Of a stretch of 64,000 nucleotides of DNA, positions 1-11,699 are shown piece by piece. Within the stretch, counting starts at the first letter, position 1. Every line of letters starts with the position of its first letter. Made by a program: the position numbers and the translations under genes. Source of the DNA: Eustoma russellianum (Eukaryota > Streptophyta > Magnoliopsida > Gentianales > Gentianaceae); the NCBI GenBank assembly GCA_036186865.1, contig AP025062.1, positions 10,580,023 to 10,644,022 of the forward strand. The letters are read 5' to 3'. The notes under the pieces were generated by a model. It ran no database searches. It was not told the DNA's origin and saw nothing but the letters and a program-made list of their open reading frames with translations.

Positions 1-620
1 ACCTTAGTGTAAGCAACAACAACAGCAACTTCTTGCACAAATCACACCTGTGCAACTACAACAACTACAGCTCTTAGCAAGAACAACTTCTTGCTACCTC
101 ACAACTTCAACAAAATTCCCTCAAGAACCTTTCACAGTGGGTTGAAGAAATATAGTAAGGTTCACACTTTCTCACTAGTCTAAGCCCAAGCAAGAGATCA
201 AATATTTATGGTTCCTCTTGTGCTTGACTCTCTATCTCTCAATATACAACAACGAAGAGCAAAGAAAAGCTGAACAAGCTTTAAGCAAATTTACAAGTAT
301 GAGAGAACTATAAAACAATGAAAAATGAAGCTAGATGATGTTGAAAGTGTGTATTTGCCTCATCCAAGACTCTTCTATTTATAGATGAAGTTCACCACGT
401 TTTTGAGCTCTCCACCATGTCTTGAACTACTCCAAATGTCAAGATACTGCCTAAATAGTCTTTAGCCACCCTATGGAGTCATTTGATCGTCAATAGCCAA
501 CCTACGATTGCTTAGACATGGATACAATAGTCAAGGAACTACCAAAATCTCAACCATCTTTGAACAGTGAGTTTCAATCTCAACCATCTTTGACATAGTG
601 TAATTTTCTCATTTTGCATC
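1..620 (-). repeat. Possible decayed copia-type LTR fragment
   Basis: There is no coding sequence here. The stretch is rich in CAA/AGA and carries a clear minus-strand TATA box, CTATAAATAG, at 375..384. It resembles in layout the TATA/R region of the SIRE-like LTRs B and G further right: a purine-rich R region, then a TATA box, then mixed U3. No LTR ends or target duplications are visible, and the left part lies outside the window. It could equally be ordinary intergenic DNA with a promoter-like site. Confidence 0.3.
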
Positions 621-2090
621 AAGTCTCAAACATTAATTTAACTTATTTAAAACATCTTTTTATCATCAAAACAGTTTATAACTTAACAAATATAACTACC
701 AAAATCTAAGATAATCTACCGTGTTCCTCCCAAATCATGTCATATAGTTAAACATATTTAAATACATGCATAGATTTTTTTTCACAAATCATTAACAAAA
801 CGTGTATCACATGCTTTTAGTCATTGTAATGGTGATGATGTTCATCTTATTCTTTTCTGAATAATATTAACAGCCTCACGATCTTGTCTTCATAACACAA
901 GACAAATAAATCAATTACATATAAACTAGAAGCAAACATATTAAGAATTAAAACATAGCATATGTAGTACCAAAATAGACAACATTACCCTTGTTTGGTA
1001 ACGACTCAGAAACCAGATTCCCACTATGATAGGAAGACAAAACACAATGCCAACTCTAGCCTTATATATATAGTTAACTTTAGGAGCAATTTCAATTTTC
1101 CAAACTCCGGGATTTCTTGCACGTTCTTCAAGAAAATTTGTTTTCCATTTTTTATTTCTTGAAATTCAATAAGTAAATATATATAATTTATGATGCAATT
1201 GGTAGGCACAACGTCTATCATCTATTCTGTTGCACTACCAACAAAAGTTATCTCATGATAGATGATGATCGTAGTGATCTCCTTGTCTTTTACCATATTG
1301 ATTTTCTCATTGATTTCTACTCTTTATTTCGTTGCCAGAAATTGTTGAGTCCACATTTGTCCTTCATTCAACACTTTTTAGACGTTTACCAACCCTTTTA
1401 GTTATTTTAAGGACCTGCTTATTGTAAATTCATGTTCAACATTTCAAGGAAACATTAACTCCCACGCGTGGAAAAAATGAAAGTAAAACCACATTAATCT
1501 TTTTGCAAATGGCCTTTCTTTACACAAAAATATGAACGATTACTACTTCTATCACATCATATTTTTTTTATGGAATAGAGGAACAAACTTCTATACAGTT
1601 GGCAAGGACCAAGATGCAAACAACTGATTAGTCATGTTTGCTCTCTTTTTCTTTGTTCTTCTTCGCTTGATTATCACATTGACTCACAATGTGAACTTCC
1701 TTTTTCTCTATTTTTCCTGGACGAGTTTCTTAATTTCAAGTAATATCATCCTCCAAAACAAAATTGCTTTAATATTGTTAGAAGTTTAGGTGTGAAATAT
1801 ATAGAAGATGATGTCGCTGATAAAATCACAGCATAACTAAGTTGAAATACATGAAAATAGAAGAGAACAGCAAAGAAGTAATCCCACAATTTTCTCAAAC
1901 TTCCTTTGAATATATACAAGAATATATAAAGAATTACAAATATGTGATGACCAAACATAAAGAAAAACAAAAAAAGAAGAAAAAATAGCGACACATAACA
2001 AATGTAACTATCTTTAAGGAATTTTGTTTCCACTAATGGGCAAGCTAGACTAAGCGACAAATGTATCCTAGGATACAATGACTTTTTCTT
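621..2090. other. AT-rich intergenic DNA, nothing supported
   Basis: No open frame here shows family similarity. The short frames on both strands are hydrophobic, low-complexity translations of AT-rich DNA. No terminal repeats were recognised. Confidence 0.5.
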
Positions 2091-2099
2091 TTCGTTTTC

Positions 2100-2670
2100 T
2101 CTACGAGAACAAGATTGAACTTGCGTATTTGAAGAGTTTAATACTATAGGAAGAAGAAGAAATACGAGACAGAAATTGTGCTAGCCTTCATAAGACTCTC
2201 CAAAACGGTTTTCCCAAAGTCTTTCAAAGCATATTGAAGTTTAAAAAAAAGTGTATCTTCAAAACTTTTTGATCCTTGTATTTATAGATTTTAATTGACA
2301 AGATACAAGTTAACTTGGCACCGCTTTGCAGAATTTAATTTCTAAAGTTAGTTTATGACTAAAGATTGAAAGGATGTTGCAAAAGTTGCAGCATTTCATA
2401 AAAGGACAGCACAAACATTTGCTGCATCCATCTGCCGAACGTTTGGTAACTTTTATCAAGCACTAGATTGAAAATTTTTGAACGTCGTAACTTAGAACTC
2501 ATCACCGAACTCTGGACAAAACGTTCAGTAAACGACTTTACCGAACATTTGATGAAGAGTTCGGTCACTGGACAAAAACTTCACAATCAGACCGAACACA
2601 TAAGACCAGAGTCTGAACTCATCACCGAACGTTCAGTCTCATTCATCAAACGTTCGGTCACTTCAGAATT
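2100..2670 (-). repeat. LTR-like promoter fragment with CCGAACGTTCGG motif cluster
   Basis: A minus-strand TATA box (TATAAATA, 2279..2286) is preceded on that strand by a cluster of about seven copies of a self-complementary motif related to CCGAACGTTCGGT, between about 2435 and 2660. Clear copies lie near 2436, 2514, 2542, 2561, 2627 and 2650. Motif cluster upstream of TATA is the same arrangement seen in the U3 regions of LTRs B and D. No LTR termini were found, so an LTR origin is inferred. Confidence 0.4.
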
Positions 2671-3079
2671 CAGAGATTTTAGAGTATCGTCTCACCCATC
2701 GAATATAAATTGAACTCCTTTCTCCAATCAACATTCTTACATGTTTTTATATAAACTTAGAACACTTTCTATAACACTAATGCATTTTTTCCTACAGATA
2801 TTAGGTCTCATTTTAACCTTGATTTCTTCTAGCTTCACACAGCATAAAAAAGATATCCTGCAGACATTCCCTGTAGCTGGGAAAAGGTAAGAACGACAAG
2901 GAAAGTTAAAAGGAGAGGGAGGTTCCATATCGCATAAACCTCTGAGTCCTACATTTATCCTTAGGAAAGGTTACTCCATCGCTTTTAGTGACCAACGGCA
3001 AATGCAGGTTCGGTCACGCTTTACTTCTGCTTCAATTTTTCATCCACCTGATATATTTTGCTTACAGTTGAACATATCC

Positions 3080-3510
3080 TAGGAATCATTATCTGGAAGA
3101 CGGAACTCTTCTCGAGATGGCGCAGACATTTTACATGACTGTAAAATAGTAGAAACTTGAGCTTCGGATCTAAAAAGTACTTGAATATTTCCAGTACCAT
3201 AAAGGTTGGGCAGCAAAAATTTGATGGAGGAAGTTGTTGGGTGATTTAGTTGATGATACAGTTGACAATTTCCAACACAAAAAATCGGACTCATAAGCAT
3301 TGTGGTAGGCACTTGACACTCTTCCCCGCTATTGAATCTTTATCTTCCACTGGTCGTCCGAGGTATGGAATGCTAAGTTAACTTGAAGTTTATCAAAAAG
3401 TTTCTGCTGGTTCTCTGTTTCATGCGATTCTGGTGCCAATTTGAGATCCATGTTTACTTCCACGGAGTCCATCAAGAAACGTTTTAGAGTAGTCTAAGGA
3501 TTCCCAAAAA
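3080..3510 (-). pseudogene. Possible broken host gene fragment, unknown family
   Basis: On the minus strand, 3510 down to about 3340 reads as a protein-like stretch (it includes MDSVEVNMDLKLAPES) with balanced amino-acid use, then meets a stop. Another frame from 3312 to 3079 is also open for 77 codons. Codon texture differs from the AT-rich surroundings. I do not recognise the family, and no start, splice sites or flanking exons can be assigned. It could be a relic of a captured or duplicated host exon, or a chance frame. Confidence 0.22.
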
Positions 3511-3959
3511 GTGAAAAAACACGGATTACTCATTCCGCTATTAAGCCTAACCAACGACATGAGTTTCCATGGATTCACCACTGAAGCAACCTTGAGGAGC
3601 CAATAATTAAAGGTCTAACCAAGAAATGCCCCGCAAATTCGTTGAGCCCCAGGACTTAGATATCCTCTTCTCTTATACAAAGGTCTTAAATGAACCTACA
3701 TAAACAATCTCAAATAGGAAGCCTAGTACCTAAATTCTATTCAATTGGACAATTCCACAAGCAACTTATGTGCAAGACTATCCAAAGTCCCTGCAGCAAT
3801 ATCAACACAATCATCTAATACTGTGTAGCATATGTAAAGCAGTCAAGCTGCATTTCTTCCCTAGAACAGCGTCCAGTCTGCCATTCTCAAGGGTTCTCAG
3901 ATCATGGCTCCATTAAACTGTACATGTCACTTCCCGTTTCCGGATCCGAAGTAGACCCA

Positions 3960-6900
3960 TGAACTCGATGAGCCTTCAACGTGTCTAATTAAAAACTGAT
4001 CTAACTACTATCAATTTATACTTACACGTATCATACACATGCATAATTATTTTGTTCGATGAAATTTTTTTAACCCTTAGACTTGTGACATTGATTTTGA
4101 CCCATGTGCGCTTTCATTTTATGATTTTAACCAATGACACATTTTTTATCGACTTATTTCATCTTTGACTTTTCATTGATTCAAGTGACAACATCAATAC
4201 CATTAGAACCATTGTCTCATATAACTTCAGGCGGTCTTCTCCCATCCGAATAGGTCTTTCCAAACATTCCTGGGAGTGGCACCCCACATGAGACTAGTAG
4301 CTTCTACCTCAAACAATATTATGTTACAATTATGTAATGGTGTATCTTACCCGAACACGGTCTTCAAGCATATCCGAGGTGGTCTTACTCTATTTGGGAT
4401 TATTAAGAATAGTGAGACCCATTTGATTCTTTTGCTGTTAAGCCTCATTAAATTCTTATTTTAGACTGCTTGAAAAAATTAATATATTATTTATTGTCGT
4501 TATTTAAGAGAGTTTATATGTCACTTTGTCATGTTTGGGATTGCAAATAATTGGTTACAATGATGAGATAAGGGTGAAAGGAGTGTGAGATGTGATTTGA
4601 ATAATGTTAAATAGAAGGGGAAAAAATCGAACGGGGAAAAAAATGAGCCTAATTGCAGAAAAAAGAGGCTCCAGTATTAAAAAAAAAAAGAAAAAAGGTG
4701 GTCAATGATTTACATGGCCTGTGATGAAAGAGCATGGAATTTGTTGTGGTGATTTGTTCTCAGATAACAGAGAAGGTGTTTGAATTACAATATAAGTTAT
4801 TTCATGTGCGTGTCATTTTTTGCGTTAATTTTTTTATCCGTTATCTTTCGTTTGAAACTAAGTCTATATCCTTACATTACAAACTTAAAAGTCATACTGG
4901 ATGTTTGCTTATTTGAGTTATCTACATTAGTAGAGAACGAGTAAGAAGATCATTAAGCCAATGGATGTTCATAAGTCATAGTTTGTATAATTTCTACCGA
5001 TTGCCTATATGTCTATTCAGATTGGCTGTTCAGACACACACACCTCGATTGCATAAGATAACTATGGTTAATATTTGAATCGTGGAGTTATTTGATTGGT
5101 TATTTTGATTACACTTTTTGACTATTTATGTGAATAATTGTTGGCATGTGTTCATTAGAATAAAGATTGAGCTTATTTTATTTGATGATTATTTTATTTG
5201 CTCTAGGACGATCAAAAGCTAAGTGTGAATAATTGATATAACTTATGTTCATATATTTGTATACCTTCTACTACTCGATTTTTGTAATAATTCGACACTT
5301 AATTGGCTCAATTTGGCTTAGAAAATGATTAAATCACTTTTCGTCGTAATATTTACAAACTTTTTATTTTAGCTACACTAACTATATACTTTGAGCTTAA
5401 TGGATGTATTTATTGACGATATTATTTTCCATGTTAGTCATCTAATTATATGTTTTCTTGGATTACTTTATTGGGCTGAAACTACACGTGTTTTTATTTA
5501 ATACGCAGATTATAATTATTCGACAGTGTTGATTGAAGACTTAGATGAACGGTCTAGATCTTTCAGAGATTGTATTATACAATTAAGACCATAAATTACA
5601 CCTAAAAAACTAGTAGATGATCATTGATTTGGAGTACAAAACAGAGAAAAAATCCCATTGTGATTGAATTTTATGAAAACATCTATCTCGGTCAAAGAAA
5701 CAATTAATTGATAAAAAGAGAGGAAAAAATCTGAAGCAAATCAGATTTGGCAAATCTGAAGCAAGTTGGTCGGAGGAGCAGCATGTTGTCAAGGAAATTG
5801 ATGGTTTTTTCTTTCTTTTTGATTGGAACATTGAACCAATGGATGTTAAGAATTTGATTGTTGGCTAAGTAGTGTTTTCTTTACTAGTTCTATGTAAAAG
5901 TTAAATTTTTTTTGGTTCCTTAGTATATTATTTTTCATTTTTGATTGATTGAATTCAATTCCTTAATTGTTGTTGATATTCTAATTGTGTCAATAACTTG
6001 ATGGCCTATTGATTGGCCATAAATTGAATTCAAAATATCGAAAGATGAATAATTTAATTAGGATCGTGTCAATAACGAACTTACAATAAAATCGACTAGG
6101 TATATATTTGATTTCTGCAGGTGGATTTCTAAGATGAAACAATCAAAGGTTGTCGAAATTAGAGAATTCCGTAGAACGTTAATGCAACCCGGTTTGATTA
6201 AAATTCACATAGAAATATGAAGATTATCAAATTAAATTAGGTTTTTGTGCCAAGGTATTGGACAAAAACTAAACTAGAGAATTTCATTCTTAACAATTCC
6301 CAAGAGAAAACTAGCTACTTATTTTGGTAAAAAAAAAAACTAGAAGTACTTTTTTGTAACAAATTCAACTGTTTCGTGAAACTATTCGAGAAAATCTTTA
6401 AATGAAAAGTTTTAATTTTGATTATTCAGTTAGTTTAATATTAGATGATTCCGTAGTTAATTTTCTATTTTATAGTCAAACTAATTGTTTATGTTTAAAT
6501 TGATGTTAAACAATAATTTTAGTATTTAAAATTTGTCTCTTCAGGATCGACAACCTTCTTTCCTACTAATCTACAATTGTATATAGTGCAATTACTAATT
6601 AGTGGTTAGAAAACACCTATCATTCTCACATACATTGTTTGTGGACCATTAAATGGAAAAAATAATGTGAAATTCAATCTTATATATGTTAACATCACTT
6701 TCATTTAATTATTGAAATATGCGAAATGTGCGTTAAAAATGGTACTTTTAATGAAAAAAAATAGTTTAATGAGATCAACAGCTCCATATACCCACCCGAA
6801 CACCTCTGACCACTAAATTTCTGCATATATTTCAATTATTAATAGTTTTTACATTTTCTTAATTATTTAAATTTATTAACATATTAATACGTTAATATCA

Positions 6901-7360
6901 CACTTTAGCAAAATCCTACCATCTATGCAAGTTACGTGTCGTTGTGTTGTGAATTCTCACCGTCTGCGTTGAGACGATCCGGATCCATTTATTTGACCTG
7001 GAGCGTTTATTGGCATAATTTGTAACGGTCAAATTACTTGGTACTTTATGACAATCAATTTATTAATTAATAGAGTACTATAATATTTATTTAATTCTTA
7101 CAATTCTTTAACTTCTAAGAATAATAAATCAAAAACGCAACGATATAATGAAAGTAAATACATCAAGAACATACGACTAAATCGAGACATTAGTTATCAA
7201 AAAGAGATACAAAGATTGCAGCAATTTTTCCTTCATATTCGCATGCTTCTTCAAATAGTAACATATAGATCTTCTGGAGAAAAACCGTCAACTAAATTCA
7301 CTTCGGACTTGATTATTTTATCTAGGAAGACATTCTTCTACATTTATCAATATATCTTCC
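3960..7360. other. Intergenic DNA upstream of nsLTP 3' end
   Basis: This is AT-rich sequence with scattered poly-A/T tracts. I see no gene, RNA gene, terminal repeat or recognisable transposon protein on either strand. Short frames (for example 4276..4464 plus and 5610..5831 minus) have no family features. Confidence 0.5.
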
Positions 7361-7367
7361 AATATGT

Positions 7368-8429
7368 TCATATCCTGCAAAATAAAATAAATAAAAATTA
7401 ATTACAGAAAACAGGGTTATTAACTAAGTAAAGAAACTTCAGACGAAAACTCCTGTTTTTTAAGGAAACAATGACAAAAACAACAAAATGAGTACAACTC
7501 CAGTTGACATTGGAATTAAGTATCAGCAAGACGTATTCTGCATTTTATAATGGTACTATTCCAATATATATATATCACAACTCTGATAGAAAACAAATGC
7601 TGATAAATTTAATTTTTTAAGTCAAAATATAGTGTAAAAGAGAGTAAAATGATATAGATCAACAAATGCAGAAGACACTTATTAAATCATCCATGATGAG
7701 AATGGGATTTGCTTAGGGATATATGGAATCAAACTCTCTATCTTGCTTGGGATATATGGAATCAAACTCTCTATCCTTTAATATGAAAGTATTGTTTGTA
7801 TGTTTTTTTTATTCTTTTACTATCATAGTGATAACTTTTGTTGTTGTTTATGAGAATGAGCATTCAAATAGCTTCATGTTGACGCATTTAAAAAACAAAA
7901 AAGAAAAAGCATACAAGAATAAAGACATAAATACACCACTAAAACCCTATTTTTTATATCGTTCACGGACCCATTTCCGAACTAAATTATAAAGCTAAAC
8001 GAACAGTACAAAATTTATTTTATTTATTTGATAGAAACGAACAATAACAATTATATATATTAAAAAATAAAGGAAAGAAACGTACTTGTCACAGTTGATG
8101 CTAGGATCAATGGGGACGGAGACTTTGACGTTACAAGCTTTGGTAATATTTCTGGCTTTTTTGACGTCAATAGGAAATTCTTCAGCAGCAGATTTGAGAC
8201 ACTTGCAAATGGCTCGACGATCAGACCTGGACTTGTAAGCTAAATTGCCAAGCCGAGCCACGCCACGGCAACACTCATGGCTAGGGTTTTTGTCACCGTC
8301 GATCAAATAGCCTTGGCATGGAAGCACAGCTTGAACGGTTGTGATGCAGTCGATTGCATAAGTGGGTGGTAAAACAAAAGCCAAAATGGCCATGCTGATT
8401 AGCATGAAAGACAAAGTCACTTTTGCCAT
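7368..8429 (-). CDS. Type-1 non-specific lipid-transfer protein (two exons)
   Basis: This encodes a small secreted lipid-binding protein of the nsLTP1 / prolamin superfamily, which binds acyl lipids in the apoplast and usually acts in cuticle or defence roles. Exon 1 is 8429..8086 and exon 2 is 7374..7368, joined across a 711-bp intron (GT at 8085, AG at 7375, preceded by a T-rich tract). The product is 116 residues. Residues 1-25 are a signal peptide ending TYA; the mature protein is about 91 residues. Eight cysteines at 28, 38, 53, 54, 75, 77, 99 and 113 give the exact family pattern C-x9-C-x14-CC-x20-CxC-x21-C-x13-C. Arg71 and Asp70 sit at the usual lipid-mouth position. I chose the start at 8429 because the in-frame upstream ATG at 8516 would put 29 polar residues before the signal peptide. 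Exon 2 supplies only part of Lys115, Ile116 and the stop; a tiny last exon is typical of this family. It is the only apparently intact host gene in the window. Confidence 0.9.
7375..8085 (-). other. nsLTP intron
   Basis: The donor GTACGT follows the Asp-Lys codons directly. The acceptor TTTTGCAG ends at 7375. Splicing gives Lys-Ile-stop, whereas reading through the donor adds an AT-rich hydrophobic tail unlike any nsLTP. The location just after the last cysteine codon is the usual nsLTP1 intron site. No transcript was available to confirm it. Confidence 0.75.
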
Positions 8430-8540
8430 TTGATCTTTTCTATGCGTGTGTGTTTTTTCTTTCAAAATTGGAGAGTAAAGAACAGGATTGTTGGTTTGGT
8501 AGAATGGTTTGAACAAGAAATTTAAGGGGTTGGTTTCTCT

Positions 8541-8548
8541 TATATATA
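8541..8548 (-). promoter_or_regulatory. nsLTP TATA box
   Basis: TATATATA on the minus strand lies about 112 bp upstream of the start codon. This leaves a 5' leader of roughly 80 nt, normal for plant nsLTP genes. Confidence 0.65.
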
Positions 8549-8559
8549 GTGGGGATAGT

Positions 8560-9095
8560 GTTTATTCAAAAATGGATGTGTATTTTAGGAGACAAAAGGG
8601 CATCAAAACTTTCCATGTATTAATCATAATTTATTATAGTGGGAGGTTACGTTTCTTTTTCTTTTGGATTTTCTTTTCTCTCATGTGATAGGTAACAAGG
8701 ACATTAATTTTGAAGGGCATGTGATAAGAATAAAATGGAAACAACAACATACTCATTAATATTCCTACGAAAGCACAAGCTGTCGCCATGGTGTAGGGAA
8801 GGTGAGATGCAGACAAACAATACATCTATCACAAGGGATAGAGAGTTTGCTTCCAGTGAGACATTCGTCTCTATATTTACCTACATAGATGACATAATGA
8901 TAGGAATATGGTGTGCTAGTGTGCTAGTGAAGGAATTTAGTAAACAAAAGTACAAATGCTTTCGATATTAAAATAGTCGTAACCTTGTATATGCACAAAT
9001 AATGAAAGACAAAAGCAAAAACAAAAAAAAAAGCAGAGTCAACCTAAAGTATAGAGGGTATCTACTCCTATAAATATAATCTAACGTGTCCTTAT
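8560..9095. other. nsLTP upstream region and spacer
   Basis: This is the presumed promoter region of the nsLTP gene (minus) followed by AT-rich spacer. No further gene or element end was recognised. Confidence 0.4.
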
Positions 9096-9102
9096 ATCCT
9101 GC

Positions 9103-9444
9103 CTAAACCTCCTTAACCTTAATCATCTGCCTCCATGAAATCCTATCGTGGACCATGTCCTTAAAGATGTGCAAATCGAATAGGTCATTCTTAATCCGCT
9201 TATCCCAAGTCAGTTTGGACCTACCTTTACTCCTCTTCCCTTGTGCAATGAAGCTTTCAACTGCTCTGAAAGACGTCATTGTTTGTCTCCTCTTGACATG
9301 TCCAAACCATATGAGTCGCCTCTCCCTTATCTTATCTGCTATACTAGTCACCCCTAACATTTTCTTAAATACCTCATTTCTTATCCGGTCTAGCCTTGTA
9401 TACCCACACATTGACCTCAGCATCCCCATTTCTTTCACTTCCAT
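9103..9444 (-). pseudogene. LINE C-terminal domain fragment
   Basis: An open 113-codon stretch begins MLRSMCGYTRLDRIRNEVF and continues through RRLIWFGHVKRR and a basic tail to a final VKEV. This is the hallmark C-terminal segment of plant RTE-clade polyproteins. It ends at a stop at 9103, the likely original end of the ORF. Confidence 0.85.
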
Positions 9445-9670
9445 CTTTTGCTACTATGTCCTCTTGATGGCCCAACTGTTTATTCAATAAAACATTGCTG
9501 GCCGCACTGTCACCTTATAAAATTTTTTCTTTAATTTATTGGAAAATTCTTGTCACATAGTACCCCTAAAGCTGCCCTCCACCTATACCAGCCTGCGTGA
9601 ACTCGGTGTGCTATGTCACTATCTATGTCTCCATCCTGCTGTACAAATGATCCTAGAGACTTAAATTTAC

Positions 9671-9880
9671 TTACTGTGGTACCACTTGACCCTCGACGGT
9701 GAGCTGAATATTATCACCGTCAGCTGCGCCGCTGAAGCTGCAATGCAGATACTTGATCTTATAACGACTAATCCTTGGGTCTTTTCTCTCTAAAGCACCT
9801 CTCCATTGCTCTAGTCTCATACTCATGAAACGCCTATTCTCCGTGACTAATACAATGTCACCAACAAAAGCATACACCAC
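9671..9880 (-). pseudogene. LINE reverse transcriptase, degraded YxDD motif
   Basis: The catalytic motif, normally YADD-IVL, reads YAFVGDIVLV here, so the adjacent-aspartate pair is destroyed by substitution and insertion. Downstream text (SRYKIKYLHCSF, VEGQVVPQ) matches the thumb region of RTE-type RTs. Confidence 0.8.
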
Positions 9881-9914
9881 GGAACTGTCTCGTGGATTGG
9901 CTTTGACGCCTCTT

Positions 9915-10247
9915 CTAGGACAACTGCGAAAAAAATGGGTTCAAAGCGGACTCTTGATAGAGACCTACCTCCAACAGGAAGAAGCTCGTATTCTCCACAT
10001 GCGTATAAACGGTTGTTTTTGTCCAAGCATATATATCCCTAATTATATCTATATACTTCATAGGAACCCGTCTTGCATCCAGACTATCCAAAATTAGTCT
10101 ACGTGGCACACTATCATAAGTTTTTTCAAGATCTATAAAAAACATATATAGATCACGCCTCTTCTCCCTATATTTCTCCATCAATCTCCTTAGGATGTGT
10201 ATTGCTTCTTTAGTTGACGGTCCTGGCATGAAACCAAAAAGGTTCAC
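9915..10247 (-). pseudogene. LINE reverse transcriptase, finger/palm part
   Basis: The frame contains FMPGPSTKEAIHILRRLMEK, then LYMFFIDLEKTYDSVPR, the palm motif A in which the first catalytic aspartate (FIDLEKTYD) is kept. It breaks at its C-terminal end before the YxDD motif, which is found degraded in the next fragment. Confidence 0.85.
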
Positions 10248-10807
10248 CGTAGCCTGAGTTTCTCCCCTAATGCTAGTGTCGATTACTCTCTCCCATAACT
10301 CTATAGTATGCTTAGCAACTTAATCCCCATGTAATTTCCATAATACTGTGGATTTCGTTTTTCTTATATAGGGGGTCGCGACACTCCTCGATTCATCTGA
10401 CATTTGGACCCCTTCCTCTCCCAAATACTTCCACACCTCAATGGGTATGTTATCCAAACCAGGTGCCTTAGTTCTTCCCATCTTCCTAAGTGCTCTTATG
10501 ACCTATCCTTGTGTGATGCTTCGCCAGTCGCAGTTATTATGTTGTTGTTTTTCGATAGCGATGCTTTCTCTTTCTTCGTGGTCGACCCTCACGTCGTTGA
10601 AAAAGTTGTGGAAGTATGCTTGTCATTTTTACTTGATGTCTTGTTCTTTCACTAAAACATGTCTATCTTCTCCCTTTGTAAACTTCTTGTCTCCTAGGTC
10701 CTGCCTCTTTCGGTCCCTAGTTTTGACAATCTTGAATATATCATGCTCCCTACCTTTTGTTTATAGTCTTTTGTACATCTTTTTATGGGCTGCCTTCTTT
10801 GCCTCCG

Positions 10808-11218
10808 TCACTGCCTTCTTGCCTCTTTCCTGGCAATTTTGTAGTTATCACTCAATTTCACTTTCTCCTCCCAATCTGTGTAGCTTAACCGCTCTTTAAA
10901 ACTCCTTTGCTTGTCCTTTATTTTTCGTTGCACATCCTCGTTCCACCACCACGACTCTTTATGTATAGTTGTCTTTCCTGTTGTTACTCCAAGAGTTTCT
11001 CTTGCTGTGTGAGTAACAGTAGTCGCTATAGCCTCCCACATGTGGTTCGTGTCCTCACTTAGTCGACCAGATGTTACCGAGATGACCTTGTCTCTAAATA
11101 TGTTAATTTTTTCGTCTTTCAAACTTCTCCGTCGATTCATGGGTGGAAATTTTCTAACCCCCTTGTTCAGCTTTTGGCTCAAGGCTATAAGTACCACTAG
11201 TAAACGGTGTTGCGTCAC
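10808..11218 (-). pseudogene. LINE endonuclease-RT linker fragment
   Basis: This is a charged, helical 136-codon stretch (TQHRLLVVLIAL, then ETLGVTTGK and ESWWWNEDVQ). It sits between the endonuclease and RT domains of RTE-type elements. The tryptophan run before N-E-D-V-Q is typical. It is open over its length but detached by frameshifts from both neighbours. Confidence 0.7.
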
Positions 11219-11225
11219 TGCTGCT

Positions 11226-11698
11226 CCCCTGGTATAACCTTGCAGTCCCTCAACAACTGTCGATCTTCATATCGGCGTGTTGTGCCCTCTGCTGCTAAAA
11301 GTGATCAAATGTGATTCTTTTTTCTTAAAGAACGAGTTTATAATACCTAGATTGTAGGCAGCCATAAGGTCTAGATGATCCCTACCCTACTCGCTTCTAT
11401 CTCTATAAGCAAACCAGCCATGTGTCGACTGAAAACTATCGGTAGCCTTTCCAACATGACCATTAAAATCACCTCCTATTCAAATTCGTTCCTCCCTAGG
11501 TATTGTCTTCAACGCTACATCTAAGCAATCCGAAAACTCTTCCTTCTCCTGTTCTTCCAGTCCCACTTGGGGTGCATAGACGCAACACACTGCTACTACC
11601 TCCTTATTTAGTGCTAACTTTAGCACTATAGTTCTATCATTGTATCTTATCACATCGATCACGTTTGTGTGCAATCCCAAAATGGAAGCGCGGAACAT
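11226..11698 (-). pseudogene. LINE endonuclease domain fragment
   Basis: Reading down from 11,698 gives the C-terminal half of an exonuclease-endonuclease-phosphatase fold: a VCCVYAPQ strand and, after frame breaks, GHVGKATDSFQSTHGWFAYR and a later segment containing SFFKKKESHLITF. These correspond to the D-x-N and late histidine regions of LINE endonucleases. The N-terminal catalytic part is absent. There are several frame changes, so it cannot be functional. Confidence 0.7.
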
Positions 11699-11699
11699 A

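Larger units (their letters stand above)
9103..11698 (-). mobile_element. Decayed RTE-type LINE (non-LTR retrotransposon)
   Basis: Minus-strand fragments occur in the order of a LINE ORF: apurinic endonuclease, linker, reverse transcriptase, C-terminal domain. They are spread over about 2.6 kb and broken by stops and frameshifts. The C-terminal text (RRLIWFGHVKRR) and the endonuclease-RT linker (CKVIPGEA, TQHRLLV) match the plant RTE-clade type. The 5' end is missing beyond about 11,700. No poly-A tail, simple-repeat tail or target duplication could be fixed, so both borders are approximate. Confidence 0.85.

Noticed and set aside
9155..9490. Plus-strand 111-codon frame
   Set aside because: Antisense shadow of the LINE C-terminal domain.
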